A program made the translations under genes and the position numbers. The notes beneath the pieces are model-generated. The model saw only the letters and a list, made by a program, of their open reading frames with translations, searched no databases and was not told the DNA's origin. A DNA stretch of 34,794 nucleotides from UBA1715 sp045615765 (GTDB lineage Bacteria > Bacteroidota > Bacteroidia > Bacteroidales > UBA1715), in NCBI GenBank assembly GCA_045615765.1, contig JAZLFM010000005.1, positions 1-34,794 on the forward strand, read 5' to 3'. Shown here in pieces: positions 1 through 7,955 of the stretch. How positions within the stretch are numbered: the stretch's first letter is position 1; each line of letters opens with the position of its first letter.

Positions 1-773
1 GGTGGAATAATACAAACTAAATATGCGGCCACAACTATATATATGTTCATATAGCCAGTAGCTTTTCCTATAAGGATTTCTAATGGACGTTTGTCTTTAA
101 TATGTTCATCTATAAATCCTTTACGACGGCGTTCACGCTCATCTCCTTGTAACATGCCTATACCGAGTAACATTGTTTGCTGGATAATTAGCATAAGTAC
201 GGCAGGAATAAGAAATGTAGCAAATCCGCTCTGGGTATTAAACATTGGAACATATTCATATTTAATAGGATAAGCAAACGTTTCGGCTTGTTCTTTTGTC
301 GCTCCTATAAGTCGTTGGGTCTTAATGTCTTTATTCATTTCCAACGATACTTCCGTACATGCGCTGAGAACTGCTTTGTAGTACAATAAACCACTCATGT
401 CGCTATATAATTCTACTATAGCTTGTTGCCCATCCAATACATTTTTGTGAAATTCTGCTGGAATGTAAATTAAGCAATATGCTTTGTGTCTGTGAATGAG
501 TTCTTCGGCTTCTTTCAGATTTGCACAATGTCCAACTATCTGTATGTCACCGCTGGCGTCTGCTTTACGAAGAAATTCACGGCTCAAACTAGAATGTGAA
601 TCATCAACGACAACAGTTGGTACTTCGCGTACAGACTCGTTACTATACAAATATGCATATAGTAGAGGATATAATAGCGGAACTATGATGAAAAATACAA
701 GTGCTCCGATATCCGTTAAAGAACGGGTAAGTTCGTGTTTCCAGACATCTAATATGTTAATAAACCACTTCAT
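1..773 (-). CDS. ABC-2 type transporter permease (3' part missing at window edge)
   Basis: Seen: an open frame of 257 codons starting at the ATG at 773-771 and running off the left edge. The protein begins MKWFINILDVWKHELTRS, has a hydrophobic helix at about residues 20-42, a long soluble loop with a VVDDSHSSLSRE segment, then a second hydrophobic stretch near 190-205 and another at the cut end. A membrane helix, a large extracytoplasmic loop and then more helices is the ABC2_membrane_3 (YhhJ/YbhS-like) pattern. It lies 10 bases downstream of a second permease of the same layout and shares its VVDD/VVDE loop motif, so the two are probably paralogues forming a heterodimeric permease. The neighbouring HlyD and TolC genes point to export across both membranes. 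The substrate is unknown and no ATPase gene is visible, though one could lie to the left. Confidence 0.85.
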   Translation of the reverse strand, partial: MKWFINILDVWKHELTRSLTDIGALVFFIIVPLLYPLLYAYLYSNESVREVPTVVVDDSHSSLSREFLRKADASGDIQIVGHCANLKEAEELIHRHKAYCLIYIPAEFHKNVLDGQQAIVELYSDMSGLLYYKAVLSACTEVSLEMNKDIKTQRLIGATKEQAETFAYPIKYEYVPMFNTQSGFATFLIPAVLMLIIQQTMLLGIGMLQGDERERRRKGFIDEHIKDKRPLEILIGKATGYMNIYIVVAAYLVCIIP

Positions 774-783
774 AATTTCATCG

Positions 784-1953
784 TTATATTTGATAGTGAT
801 ATTCCAATAAGAATTTTTTTAGTCTTCCGATTACAATGAATGGTAGAATGAGAAATGCCGCTAAGCAAACATAAAACGTCCATGAGTATTCAAATGGAAG
901 TCCGTTAAGTGCTTGGTCAACATAGATTAAGAAATAGTATCGTAGTGGAAATAAATACGATAACCCTCGTAATGCTGCAGGAAATGCCATTTGTGGAAAT
1001 GAAAATCCACTGATAGGGAACGACAGAACACCCCAAAGTGTAGCAAGACTTAAAGCCCAACGAAGTGATGGTACAGCGCCGCATAGGAAAATTCCAAATG
1101 CTTGGCATACAAGTACAAATAAAACCATCAATAAGAACATTGGTAAAAATCCGCAGTTTAGTGGGAAATCACAAAATCCATATAGCCAAACAAGATAGAA
1201 CAATCCCATAAGTATCCAAACAAAGAATTGTGGTAACAATTTTCCAAACAATGCCTTGTAAATATCGTTTCCTGCCAATTCCATCCATTTCTGTGCTGTT
1301 TCTTCCTTCATTTCGGAGTAAATAGAGTAGATTGTTAATTGGAATATTAACAACATTAGAACCCCAGGAAGCATGGTATTTGACAAATAAACAGAATAAT
1401 TCACCAATGGATTGTTGATAGGGTGCATTTCCATCTTTATTGGCTGTAGCATTGCCATTGCTTGATCTTCTGTATATCCTTTTGCATAAAGTGTTGATCG
1501 GGCAATAGCTCCAGATGCTAGTTCCGACATCATTTTTAAGTCACGATATTCCAGTGAAGCGGGAATAAGATATGAAGCTGATGTGTAAAACGATATCGTT
1601 GGTTGTTTACTTGTTAGTGCGAGTTTTGTTGTCCCTTCAGGAATGTAGTAGATTGAATAAATTTTACCTTGTTGCATAGCTTCGCGTGCTTCGGCGAAGT
1701 TATGGTAATGTGCAATGATTTTTGTTTGTTGAAAGGCATCTAGATTACGTATGATTTGTCTGGTTACAGTAGTATTGTCTTCGTCAACAACACCGGCAGG
1801 AATGTCTGTTGGTAAGCCTTCTGCCATAAGTATGGTGAAGAAGGTGTAGGCGAAGGTTGGAGCCAATATCATGCAGAAAAGATATAGCGGACGCGTAAGC
1901 ATACGCTTCACTTCTCTCTTGACAATTGCAAATATCTTGTTGTCTTTCAACAT
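784..1953 (-). CDS. ABC-2 type transporter permease
   Basis: A 389-residue inner-membrane protein. An N-terminal helix (about 20-43, PLYLFCMILAPTFAYTFF) is followed by a roughly 150-residue extracytoplasmic region with a GVVDEDNTTVTRQ segment, then five or six helices between about 190 and 380, one containing LPGVLMLLIFQLTIY. This is the usual length and layout of ABC2_membrane_3 permeases such as YhhJ/YbhR. The start is the ATG at 1953, five bases after the stop of the upstream HlyD gene, so the two are cotranscribed and probably translationally coupled. With the second permease downstream it would form the inner-membrane part of a tripartite exporter. Such Bacteroidota clusters often show no linked nucleotide-binding subunit, and none is visible here. 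Function as an exporter is inferred from family and context; the substrate cannot be told. Confidence 0.9.
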   Translation of the reverse strand: MLKDNKIFAIVKREVKRMLTRPLYLFCMILAPTFAYTFFTILMAEGLPTDIPAGVVDEDNTTVTRQIIRNLDAFQQTKIIAHYHNFAEAREAMQQGKIYSIYYIPEGTTKLALTSKQPTISFYTSASYLIPASLEYRDLKMMSELASGAIARSTLYAKGYTEDQAMAMLQPIKMEMHPINNPLVNYSVYLSNTMLPGVLMLLIFQLTIYSIYSEMKEETAQKWMELAGNDIYKALFGKLLPQFFVWILMGLFYLVWLYGFCDFPLNCGFLPMFLLMVLFVLVCQAFGIFLCGAVPSLRWALSLATLWGVLSFPISGFSFPQMAFPAALRGLSYLFPLRYYFLIYVDQALNGLPFEYSWTFYVCLAAFLILPFIVIGRLKKFLLEYHYQI

Positions 1954-1958
1954 TGTAA

Positions 1959-2951
1959 CTATTCGTTGATTTTATACAAAACTGTCATACCTGCTCGCAA
2001 ACCTTTGATGTCGTTGGTTGGTGTTGCACGCACTTCGAATGTCTTCAAATCGTATTGTCCAGTTTGTTTTGTTGCTTTCCATGCCGCAAAGTCTCCCATG
2101 TCTTTCATATAGGTTACTTTCATTTTTGTATTTGTGTCTAATGCAGGAATGTAAGCGTCGAATTCGGTACCAAGTTCCATCTTTTTAAGATAATCTTCAC
2201 GAACATTAAATGTAGCCCACATGTCGTTCATAATTGCGACAGACATTATTGGCGCACCGGTTCCGACTAATTCTCCAATATGTGGATAAATTTCTGTGAT
2301 TTCTCCGTCGGCATAGGCGGTAAGAATTGTTTCGTTTATGTATGAATTAACTTCGGCAACAACACCTTCTGCTTGTTTTACTTGAGCAGCGGCCATTTCT
2401 TTGTCTTCTTCCTGAGCCCCTTTTACAGCTAATGTGTATTGCGCTTTAGCTGCATTTTCGGTTGAAACTGCAGCATCATATTGTGCTTTAACTTCGTCGT
2501 ATTTTTGTTCGCTCACAACACCTTCTTTGTACAGGTTGTTGATACGGTTATAAGATTTTTCCATGATTTCACGACCGGTTTTTGCTTTTTGCCACATTTC
2601 GTACGCTGCTTGGATTTGTTCTTTACGAGCACCTTTTTCTGCTTTTGTGTTTTGAGCTTCAGCGGCAGTCTTTACCGCTTCTGCTTGTGCCTTTTTTGCT
2701 TCAACTTCTGGTGCTTCGATAATAGCAAGTGTATCGCCAGCTTTCACAAATTGACCTTCGTGTACGCGGAATTCAAGAATACGTCCAGGTACTTTACTTG
2801 AAACACGATATTCAGCCACTTCGGCTTGGCCTTGAATTATTTCGTCTGTTTTTCCGAAAGTGAGAATTCCTATTGCACAAACTACACCAAGTACGCACAC
2901 TAAAACTGCAAGTGCAAGAAAGGTTGTAATGTTTTGTTGTTTATTTGTCAT
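1959..2951 (-). CDS. HlyD/EmrA-family periplasmic adaptor (membrane fusion protein)
   Basis: A 330-residue adaptor. One N-terminal transmembrane anchor (about 8-32) precedes a first lipoyl-like half (SSKVPGRILEFRVHEGQFVKAGDTLAII, about 51-78). A long alpha-helical hairpin rich in Ala, Lys and Gln follows (about 80-200), then the second lipoyl half (ILTAYADGEITEIYPHIGELVGTGAPI) and a beta-barrel domain to the end. This is the standard membrane-fusion-protein order, and the length is typical. In such systems the hairpin tip docks on a TolC trimer and the membrane-proximal domains contact the inner-membrane transporter. It sits between the TolC-like gene (14-base gap upstream) and the two permeases (5-base gap downstream), which supports a single tripartite pump. 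Substrate unknown. Confidence 0.95.
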   Translation of the reverse strand: MTNKQQNITTFLALAVLVCVLGVVCAIGILTFGKTDEIIQGQAEVAEYRVSSKVPGRILEFRVHEGQFVKAGDTLAIIEAPEVEAKKAQAEAVKTAAEAQNTKAEKGARKEQIQAAYEMWQKAKTGREIMEKSYNRINNLYKEGVVSEQKYDEVKAQYDAAVSTENAAKAQYTLAVKGAQEEDKEMAAAQVKQAEGVVAEVNSYINETILTAYADGEITEIYPHIGELVGTGAPIMSVAIMNDMWATFNVREDYLKKMELGTEFDAYIPALDTNTKMKVTYMKDMGDFAAWKATKQTGQYDLKTFEVRATPTNDIKGLRAGMTVLYKINE

Positions 2952-2965
2952 GATTATTTCGTTTT

Positions 2966-4531
2966 TTATTTATTTAACACACCAATTGCTTTTTTCAAAT
3001 AGACTTGTGACATAATCCAGTCAATTTTTGAATCAATATATTCTGAATGAGCTTGTAACCATGCTGTTTGTGCTTCGTTCAGACCAGAAGATGGAATTAC
3101 ACCTTCTTCGAATCCTAATGTTGCCATACGAAGATTTTCTTCAGCATCGCTCATTTTTTCTTCCGACATTGTTACTCGAGCTTTCGCTTCGTGCATTTGC
3201 TTTTCGTATTGGTTTACTTGCAGCATAATCTTTTCTTTTGCTTCGTCGAGTTTATATTGGGCTATGATTTCTTCTGATTTTGCCTTACGGATTTTATTAG
3301 CGCCTTCTCCCCATTGAAGTAAAGGTATTTTTGCAACAACGCCAACATTCCAGAATCCATTAAATTCATTTTGAAATCCGTTTGAACAAGATGGATTCGA
3401 TATGACATAATTCCCGAATGCTGCCACTGTAGGCAAATAATTGGAACGAGTAAGATTTACATTTTGCTTATATAATTCGGTAGCTAATTGTAAACTCTTA
3501 AGTTCTGGTCGATTTTCCAAGATTTCGGCCTCGTTGTATTGGATTGTTGCTTCCGATACACTGACATCTTCCAATGTTTCATCGGCTAAGCTGATTTCTG
3601 TGTTTATGTCTAAGCCACAATGTTGACAAAGTAGCATTTTTGAAAGTGACAAACCATTTTGTACTTTTAATAATGTAGTCTCGGCTTGGTTTAGTTTTAC
3701 TTTTACCGAAAGTTTGTCTGACATTGTTGCAACACCTTCGCCTGCCATTTTATCGACATTTTCAGACATAGTTCGAAGAAGTTCAACATATTTTTCTGTT
3801 AGTTTTAATTTGTTGGTAAGGGAAACAATTTGCCAGTACAATTTATCGGTAGTGACCATTGTTTCTTGTTCTTCGGCACTGTATTTTGTTTGTTCTAATT
3901 CCTTTTTTGCCGCTGCAATCTTATTATATGTAATAATTTTTCCACCAAGGAATAATGGCTCTTGTACAGAAATAATACCAGCACAAACGTTTTGAATATC
4001 CAGTGCCATGCCGTCTGCAATTTCAGCTCCGATTCCGTTCATTTGTGCCATGGCAGGAGCTAAAGAGGTCGCAATGTCGGCAGTGGAAATTTGTTGTAAT
4101 AGATTTTGTATTGTAGGACTTTGCGAAATAAGTGTAGCCAACGCTGGGTCTGCTGCAGGATTAGCTAAAATTTGTTGGATGGTTGCGGCGGCATTTTGTT
4201 GCATTTGTTGTAATGATCCGCCTAATCCTTGTCCTATATTAGTTCCTAGGTTACGAAGAGCTTCGTCTTGGTCGTCACTCAATAGGTGTAGTTCATCAAT
4301 GCTGTTGTACATATATACACCAGACACTGAAACTTTAGGAAGATAATTAGCAAAAGCAGATTTCTTGTCATTGTTTGCTTTTTTTATTTCCTCTTGAGCA
4401 ATTTTTAATTGTTTGTTATTTTGAAGAGCAAGATTTCTGCATTCTTCTAATGATAGATTTTGTTGTGCAACAGAAAAAATCGTAGAGCAAAGTAATGCGA
4501 TTAGGGTTGCAATTTTCTGATAAATTTTCAT
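2966..4531 (-). CDS. TolC-family outer-membrane efflux protein
   Basis: An outer-membrane channel of 521 residues from the chosen ATG at 4531. An upstream in-frame ATG at 4585 would add 18 charged residues in front of a good signal peptide (MKIYQKIATLIALLCSTIFSVAQQ), so the internal start is preferred. After the signal peptide, the OEP repeat signature LSLEECRNLALQNN begins the first of two TolC repeats; the second begins near the NRPELKSLQLATELYKQNV segment. Heptad-rich helices fill both halves. An unusual insertion of roughly 100 residues, rich in Gln, Ala and Asn (about 75-170 of the precursor), lies early in the first repeat and is less typical of the family. First gene of the exporter operon; HlyD follows after 14 bases. 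Confidence 0.93.
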   Translation of the reverse strand: MKIYQKIATLIALLCSTIFSVAQQNLSLEECRNLALQNNKQLKIAQEEIKKANNDKKSAFANYLPKVSVSGVYMYNSIDELHLLSDDQDEALRNLGTNIGQGLGGSLQQMQQNAAATIQQILANPAADPALATLISQSPTIQNLLQQISTADIATSLAPAMAQMNGIGAEIADGMALDIQNVCAGIISVQEPLFLGGKIITYNKIAAAKKELEQTKYSAEEQETMVTTDKLYWQIVSLTNKLKLTEKYVELLRTMSENVDKMAGEGVATMSDKLSVKVKLNQAETTLLKVQNGLSLSKMLLCQHCGLDINTEISLADETLEDVSVSEATIQYNEAEILENRPELKSLQLATELYKQNVNLTRSNYLPTVAAFGNYVISNPSCSNGFQNEFNGFWNVGVVAKIPLLQWGEGANKIRKAKSEEIIAQYKLDEAKEKIMLQVNQYEKQMHEAKARVTMSEEKMSDAEENLRMATLGFEEGVIPSSGLNEAQTAWLQAHSEYIDSKIDWIMSQVYLKKAIGVLNK

Positions 4532-4726
4532 CTCTATTTTTATCTTTTTCGATTGCAAAACAACAACCGATTTTCGTATTTTCAAATTATAATACGATAA
4601 TATGTAATAGAGTGATTAAAAACGACTTAGAATGATTTATATGTGTTCTGAAGTGATATTTTTCTTGTTGTGAATTGTGGAGATTTTAGCTGATTTTTCT
4701 TTGAAAACAGGAAAGAAAACTATCGT

Positions 4727-5404
4727 TTAGAGATTTTCTCGACCATACGAAACGCATCGGTTCAAAAGTTGATTGAATGGTGTCGTTTTTTTACATTCCT
4801 GTAAAGCAAATTCAAGAAAATCATTTGATAAGATTTGTTGTTTTGTAAGTGGTTGTACAAGATTATAATCTTTCAATTTGTAGTATTCAGAAAAAGCATC
4901 TTCGGCATTCCAACCATTTGGAATTCTTTTGAGAGCATTAGTCCAATCTAGTTGAAATCCTTTGCTGTTTTTGATTAGTTTATCAAAATTTTCTCCATTC
5001 AGCATAATTTCTTCGCGTATGCTTTTTAAGTCTATAGGTGTTGGCATATACAAACCTGAAACCATCATACATTCTCCGCACGGTTCTATGTGAATGTAAT
5101 AACCTGAATATCCGCTTTTCTTTCCTTGGTGGCTTACATAGACGCCCATATGGGTTTTGTATGGCGTTTTGTCATGTGAAAAGCGAATGTCTCTATAAAT
5201 TCTATAAGTGCAATCAGCAACGCGAAGATCTGCAATATCGCTGTCGAATTTTGACAAGCCGTCAATAAAAGCTTCGGTAAAAGAACGAAAATCTGCTAAT
5301 GCTTCTTGATATTGTTCTTTGTGTTCATCGAACCAAGGTTTATTATTGTTTTTACTTAATTCGGAAAGAAAATCCCAAACGCGTTGTAGGTTATATTGTT
5401 GCAT
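4727..5404 (-). CDS. DUF2461 / TIGR02453 family protein
   Basis: A 225-residue soluble protein. The opening WDFLSELSKNNNKPWFDEHK and the central RIYRDIRFSHDKTPYKTHMG segment are the signatures of the DUF2461 (TIGR02453) family, widespread in Bacteroidota and other bacteria but without an established biochemical function. The length is normal for the family. No signal peptide or membrane segment is seen. It is the last gene of the gyrB-dnaN-exonuclease group, starting only two bases after the stop of the degenerate FAH-like gene, so it is probably cotranscribed with it. The stop at 4727 is followed by a 195-base AT-rich stretch before the exporter operon. Confidence 0.9.
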   Translation of the reverse strand: MQQYNLQRVWDFLSELSKNNNKPWFDEHKEQYQEALADFRSFTEAFIDGLSKFDSDIADLRVADCTYRIYRDIRFSHDKTPYKTHMGVYVSHQGKKSGYSGYYIHIEPCGECMMVSGLYMPTPIDLKSIREEIMLNGENFDKLIKNSKGFQLDWTNALKRIPNGWNAEDAFSEYYKLKDYNLVQPLTKQQILSNDFLEFALQECKKTTPFNQLLNRCVSYGRENL

Positions 5405-5406
5405 AG

Positions 5407-5973
5407 TTATTTTATAGTACAGGTAAGTAATTGTTTTCCTTGTAGTTTCATGTCAAAAATATCTCCAATTTTAATGGAAATAGGTTGCTTTGTACAAGGT
5501 ATGAATAACAAATCACCAATTTTTAGAGTGTAGTAGTTTGTTGCTTGTGAAAGAATTGTTGCGTAATCTTTCCAAGTATTATCTATGGCAATAGGTGTAT
5601 TGTTTATTGTAGCGGAAATTTCTACAGTTTCGGAAAACTGGATTTTTTCGTTGCTTATAGCAAGAGATTGGTCAAAGAAGCGAGCAATGTCGGTACTTGT
5701 GCCAAATTGTTTGTTTCGTTCTATGACATCTGCAGCGAAAAATTTAATGGCAGCACCAACTTCGTTAAAGTATCTGTCGGTAAATCGTGGCTCTACGCAT
5801 TTTCCGATTTTTGTTATTTGTAGATATATTCCGCAGTATGCAACGATGTCTTTTGAAAAGTTAGGAATATAAAAATCATCATTGTTTCTGATTAGCGTAG
5901 AATCAGGGTAACAAACAAGTGATTCGTCCAATGTTTGTACAGAATGTCCGTGCTCTAATGCAATGATTTTCAT
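5407..5973 (-). CDS. Degenerate fumarylacetoacetate hydrolase (FAH)-fold protein, probable non-enzymatic homologue
   Basis: A 188-residue protein that aligns by eye with the roughly 200-residue FAH-family proteins of Bacteroidales. Shared blocks are the DSTLIRNNDDFYIPNFS segment (family: PDS..L.....FxIPDFS), IGKCVEPRFTDRYF (family: LGKNI...FAHRYY), RFFDQSLAI (family: KGFDxSAAI), and the C-terminal TLKIGDLLFIPC (family: TLKxGDLIFTGT). Yet the three acidic metal ligands of the family (the E-x-E pair and the later D of the IDFTARD motif) fall on Tyr46, Gly48 and Lys77, and the active-site Lys before the FD motif is also replaced. It is therefore unlikely to be a metal-dependent FAH enzyme. The start overlaps the exonuclease stop by one base (TAATG), implying coupled translation. 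The frame is intact, so it appears to be under selection for another role. Confidence 0.75.
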   Translation of the reverse strand: MKIIALEHGHSVQTLDESLVCYPDSTLIRNNDDFYIPNFSKDIVAYCGIYLQITKIGKCVEPRFTDRYFNEVGAAIKFFAADVIERNKQFGTSTDIARFFDQSLAISNEKIQFSETVEISATINNTPIAIDNTWKDYATILSQATNYYTLKIGDLLFIPCTKQPISIKIGDIFDMKLQGKQLLTCTIK

Positions 5974-6740
5974 TATTTTCCGAAATTTCTCAATTTAATG
6001 TTTGTAAGAACTTGTTTTGTGTTTGATGAAAATTCTCCTTGCATCATCCAACTATAATAACTTGGGTCTTTTTGTAAAACAGTTTCGACAAGCTGTCCTT
6101 TGTATTTTCCAAAGTTAAAAACTTCTTGTTGTTTGTCATTATAGATTATTCGTCCTGCAAAGTCCACATTGTTAGTGTGGTGAGTGTATTTACTTAGAAA
6201 ATCAACAGAATTTTCAATGTCTGGATATTTATCTAATTGTGCTTTGAGAACTTCGTAGGTCGCGTTCGTATCGGCATCGGCTGCGTGGGCGCCTTCTAAA
6301 TCTTTGTTGCAATAAAATTTATATGCAGCAGAAAGGGTACGAGGTTCTTTCTTTAGGAATAGAACTTGCACATCTACAAATTTGCGTTTATTCCAATCAA
6401 ATTGAACATCGGCTCTTGCAAATTCTTCAGCAAGTAGGGGAACATCGAATTTGTTTGAATTATATCCAGCAATGTCGCAGTCTTCTAATAATTGTGCGAA
6501 TTCCTTTGCTTTTTCTTTGAAGGTCGGACAATCCTTAACATCTTCATTTGTTATATGGTGAACAGCTGTAGATTCAGCTGGGATTTGCATTTCAGGATTA
6601 AGACGACGTGTGATCGATGTCTCGTCGCCGTTAGGCATAACTTTTAGTATAGAAATTTCTATAATTCTATCGGTAACGATGTTTAAACCTGTTGTTTCAA
6701 GATCGAAAAAGGCGATAGGTCTAGTTAATTTTAAGTTCAT
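5973..6740 (-). CDS. DEDDh-family 3'-5' exonuclease (DnaQ-like) with DUF3820-like C-terminus
   Basis: A 255-residue protein whose first ~170 residues are a DnaQ-type exonuclease domain. Motif I is FFDLETTGL (Asp13, Glu15), motif II is GYNSNKFDVPLL, and motif III is HAADADTNAT with the His and Asp of the DEDDh class. The C-terminal part (FNFGKYKGQLVETVLQKDPSYYSWMM) resembles the small DUF3820-type domain attached to exodeoxyribonuclease X-like proteins. Expected activity is 3'-5' exonucleolytic removal of nucleotides in repair or replication proofreading. It lies downstream of dnaN, from which it is separated by an intrinsic-terminator-like hairpin, and its stop overlaps the start of the FAH-like gene. 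Whether it is the polymerase-III epsilon subunit or a separate repair nuclease cannot be decided from sequence; the second domain favours the latter. Confidence 0.93.
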   Translation of the reverse strand: MNLKLTRPIAFFDLETTGLNIVTDRIIEISILKVMPNGDETSITRRLNPEMQIPAESTAVHHITNEDVKDCPTFKEKAKEFAQLLEDCDIAGYNSNKFDVPLLAEEFARADVQFDWNKRKFVDVQVLFLKKEPRTLSAAYKFYCNKDLEGAHAADADTNATYEVLKAQLDKYPDIENSVDFLSKYTHHTNNVDFAGRIIYNDKQQEVFNFGKYKGQLVETVLQKDPSYYSWMMQGEFSSNTKQVLTNIKLRNFGK

Positions 6741-6750
6741 GTTTGTTTGT

Positions 6751-6786
6751 AAAAAAGAAAAGAGTGGCGATTGCTCGTCACTCTTT
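6751..6786 (-). terminator. Intrinsic terminator after dnaN
   Basis: An 8-bp perfect stem (AAAGAGTG at 6759-6766 pairing with CACTCTTT at 6779-6786), extended inwards by four more pairs including one G-T, closes a short loop. On the minus strand the hairpin is followed by a T-rich run (TTTTCTTTTTT). It lies 20 bases past the dnaN stop and just before the exonuclease start at 6740. It could stop or attenuate gyrB-dnaN transcripts before the exonuclease group. Confidence 0.75.
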
Positions 6787-6806
6787 ACGGTTTTGTACTG
6801 TTTGTA

Positions 6807-7925
6807 TTAAATCATCATTGGCATTAAAAGCATAAGAACGTCTTCGTTTTCATCTTCTTTGTCAACAGGAATGATCAAGCCTGCGCGAGAAGGATCAGAC
6901 ATTTCAATAGCAATTTCTTCGCTTTCAATGTTTTCGATAATATTTAACAATAATTTAGATTTGAAACCAATAGTCATATCTTCGCCTTCGTAACGGCAAG
7001 TGATAGTTGCTTTACCGCTTGATTGGTTTTCCATATTTGTAGCAGAGATTGTTAAAATATTTGGAGACAAATCAAAACGAGTAAGTTGTGATGCGTCGGA
7101 ACAGCAAGCAACTTGACGAAGTTTTTGGTGAAAATCAACTTTGTTTATGAAAAGTTGATTTGGATTCTCTGATGGAATAACAGCAGCGTAATTTGGATAT
7201 TTTCCGTCGATTAAGCGGCAGTTTAATACAAATTGACCTATTGTTATTACAACTTGTTGTGCATCGAATTCAACTTGAACTTCTCCTTTTTCTTTTGCAA
7301 GAATGTTACGTAAAAGGTTTGCTGGTTTTTTAGGGAAAATGAATGATGCTTCGTTTTCTGATTTCACATCAGTTCTTGTGTAGCGTGCAAGTTTGTGTGA
7401 ATCTGTAGCAACAAATCGAAGGTGTTCGTTTGTTAATTCAAAAAGAATACCTGTAAGATTTGGTTTGATGCCATCTTCTGCTGTTGCAAAAACGGTACTT
7501 GATAAACCTTTTCTTAATGATTCTGCATCAATAGTGAATTTCTTAGAATCAGTAAGTGGTTGAGTTTTTGGAAATTCTTCACCGTTAACGCCTACAGTTT
7601 TGAATTCAATTCCAGGACCATCAATATTAAGTTGGTTGTTTGTTAAATCAATCTTGAATGTAAGTGGAATATCAGCACTTGTGGCGCTCATCCATTCTGT
7701 GATTTTTTTTGCGTCAATAGCTATAGAACCACCACCTTTAACATTGTCAAGAGTGATGTTTGTTTCCATACATGTTTCCAAATCCGAAGCTTCTATTTTT
7801 AGAGTATTACCTTCCAAAGTGAAAAGGAAATTATCCAAAATAGGAAGTGTGTTTTTTGAATTAATAATACCTTTAATAGCGTTTAGCTGGCTTTGTAATT
7901 CAGATTTTGAAATTATAAATTCCAT
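6807..7925 (-). CDS. dnaN: DNA polymerase III beta subunit (sliding clamp)
   Basis: A 372-residue protein covering the three clamp domains: N-terminal MEFIISKSELQSQLNAIKGII, middle domain with FATAEDGIKPNLTGILFEL and SHKLARY (a strongly conserved clamp motif), and a C-terminal domain ending in LMLLMPMMI, where family members end in the consensus LIMPMR(L/I). The final Met-Met-Ile in place of Met-Arg-Leu is a Bacteroidota-style variant. The clamp encircles DNA and tethers polymerase III and repair factors. It starts 30 bases after the gyrB stop on the same strand, so gyrB and dnaN are probably cotranscribed; the terminator at 6751-6786 follows. The start is the ATG at 7925, where the family alignment begins. 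Confidence 0.98.
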   Translation of the reverse strand: MEFIISKSELQSQLNAIKGIINSKNTLPILDNFLFTLEGNTLKIEASDLETCMETNITLDNVKGGGSIAIDAKKITEWMSATSADIPLTFKIDLTNNQLNIDGPGIEFKTVGVNGEEFPKTQPLTDSKKFTIDAESLRKGLSSTVFATAEDGIKPNLTGILFELTNEHLRFVATDSHKLARYTRTDVKSENEASFIFPKKPANLLRNILAKEKGEVQVEFDAQQVVITIGQFVLNCRLIDGKYPNYAAVIPSENPNQLFINKVDFHQKLRQVACCSDASQLTRFDLSPNILTISATNMENQSSGKATITCRYEGEDMTIGFKSKLLLNIIENIESEEIAIEMSDPSRAGLIIPVDKEDENEDVLMLLMPMMI

Positions 7926-7955
7926 GTGTTTTAATATTATGGTTAAAATTATTTA

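Noticed and set aside
4532..4585. Upstream ATG for the TolC-like protein
   Set aside because: It would place 18 charged residues before the signal peptide; the ATG at 4531 gives a normal exported protein.
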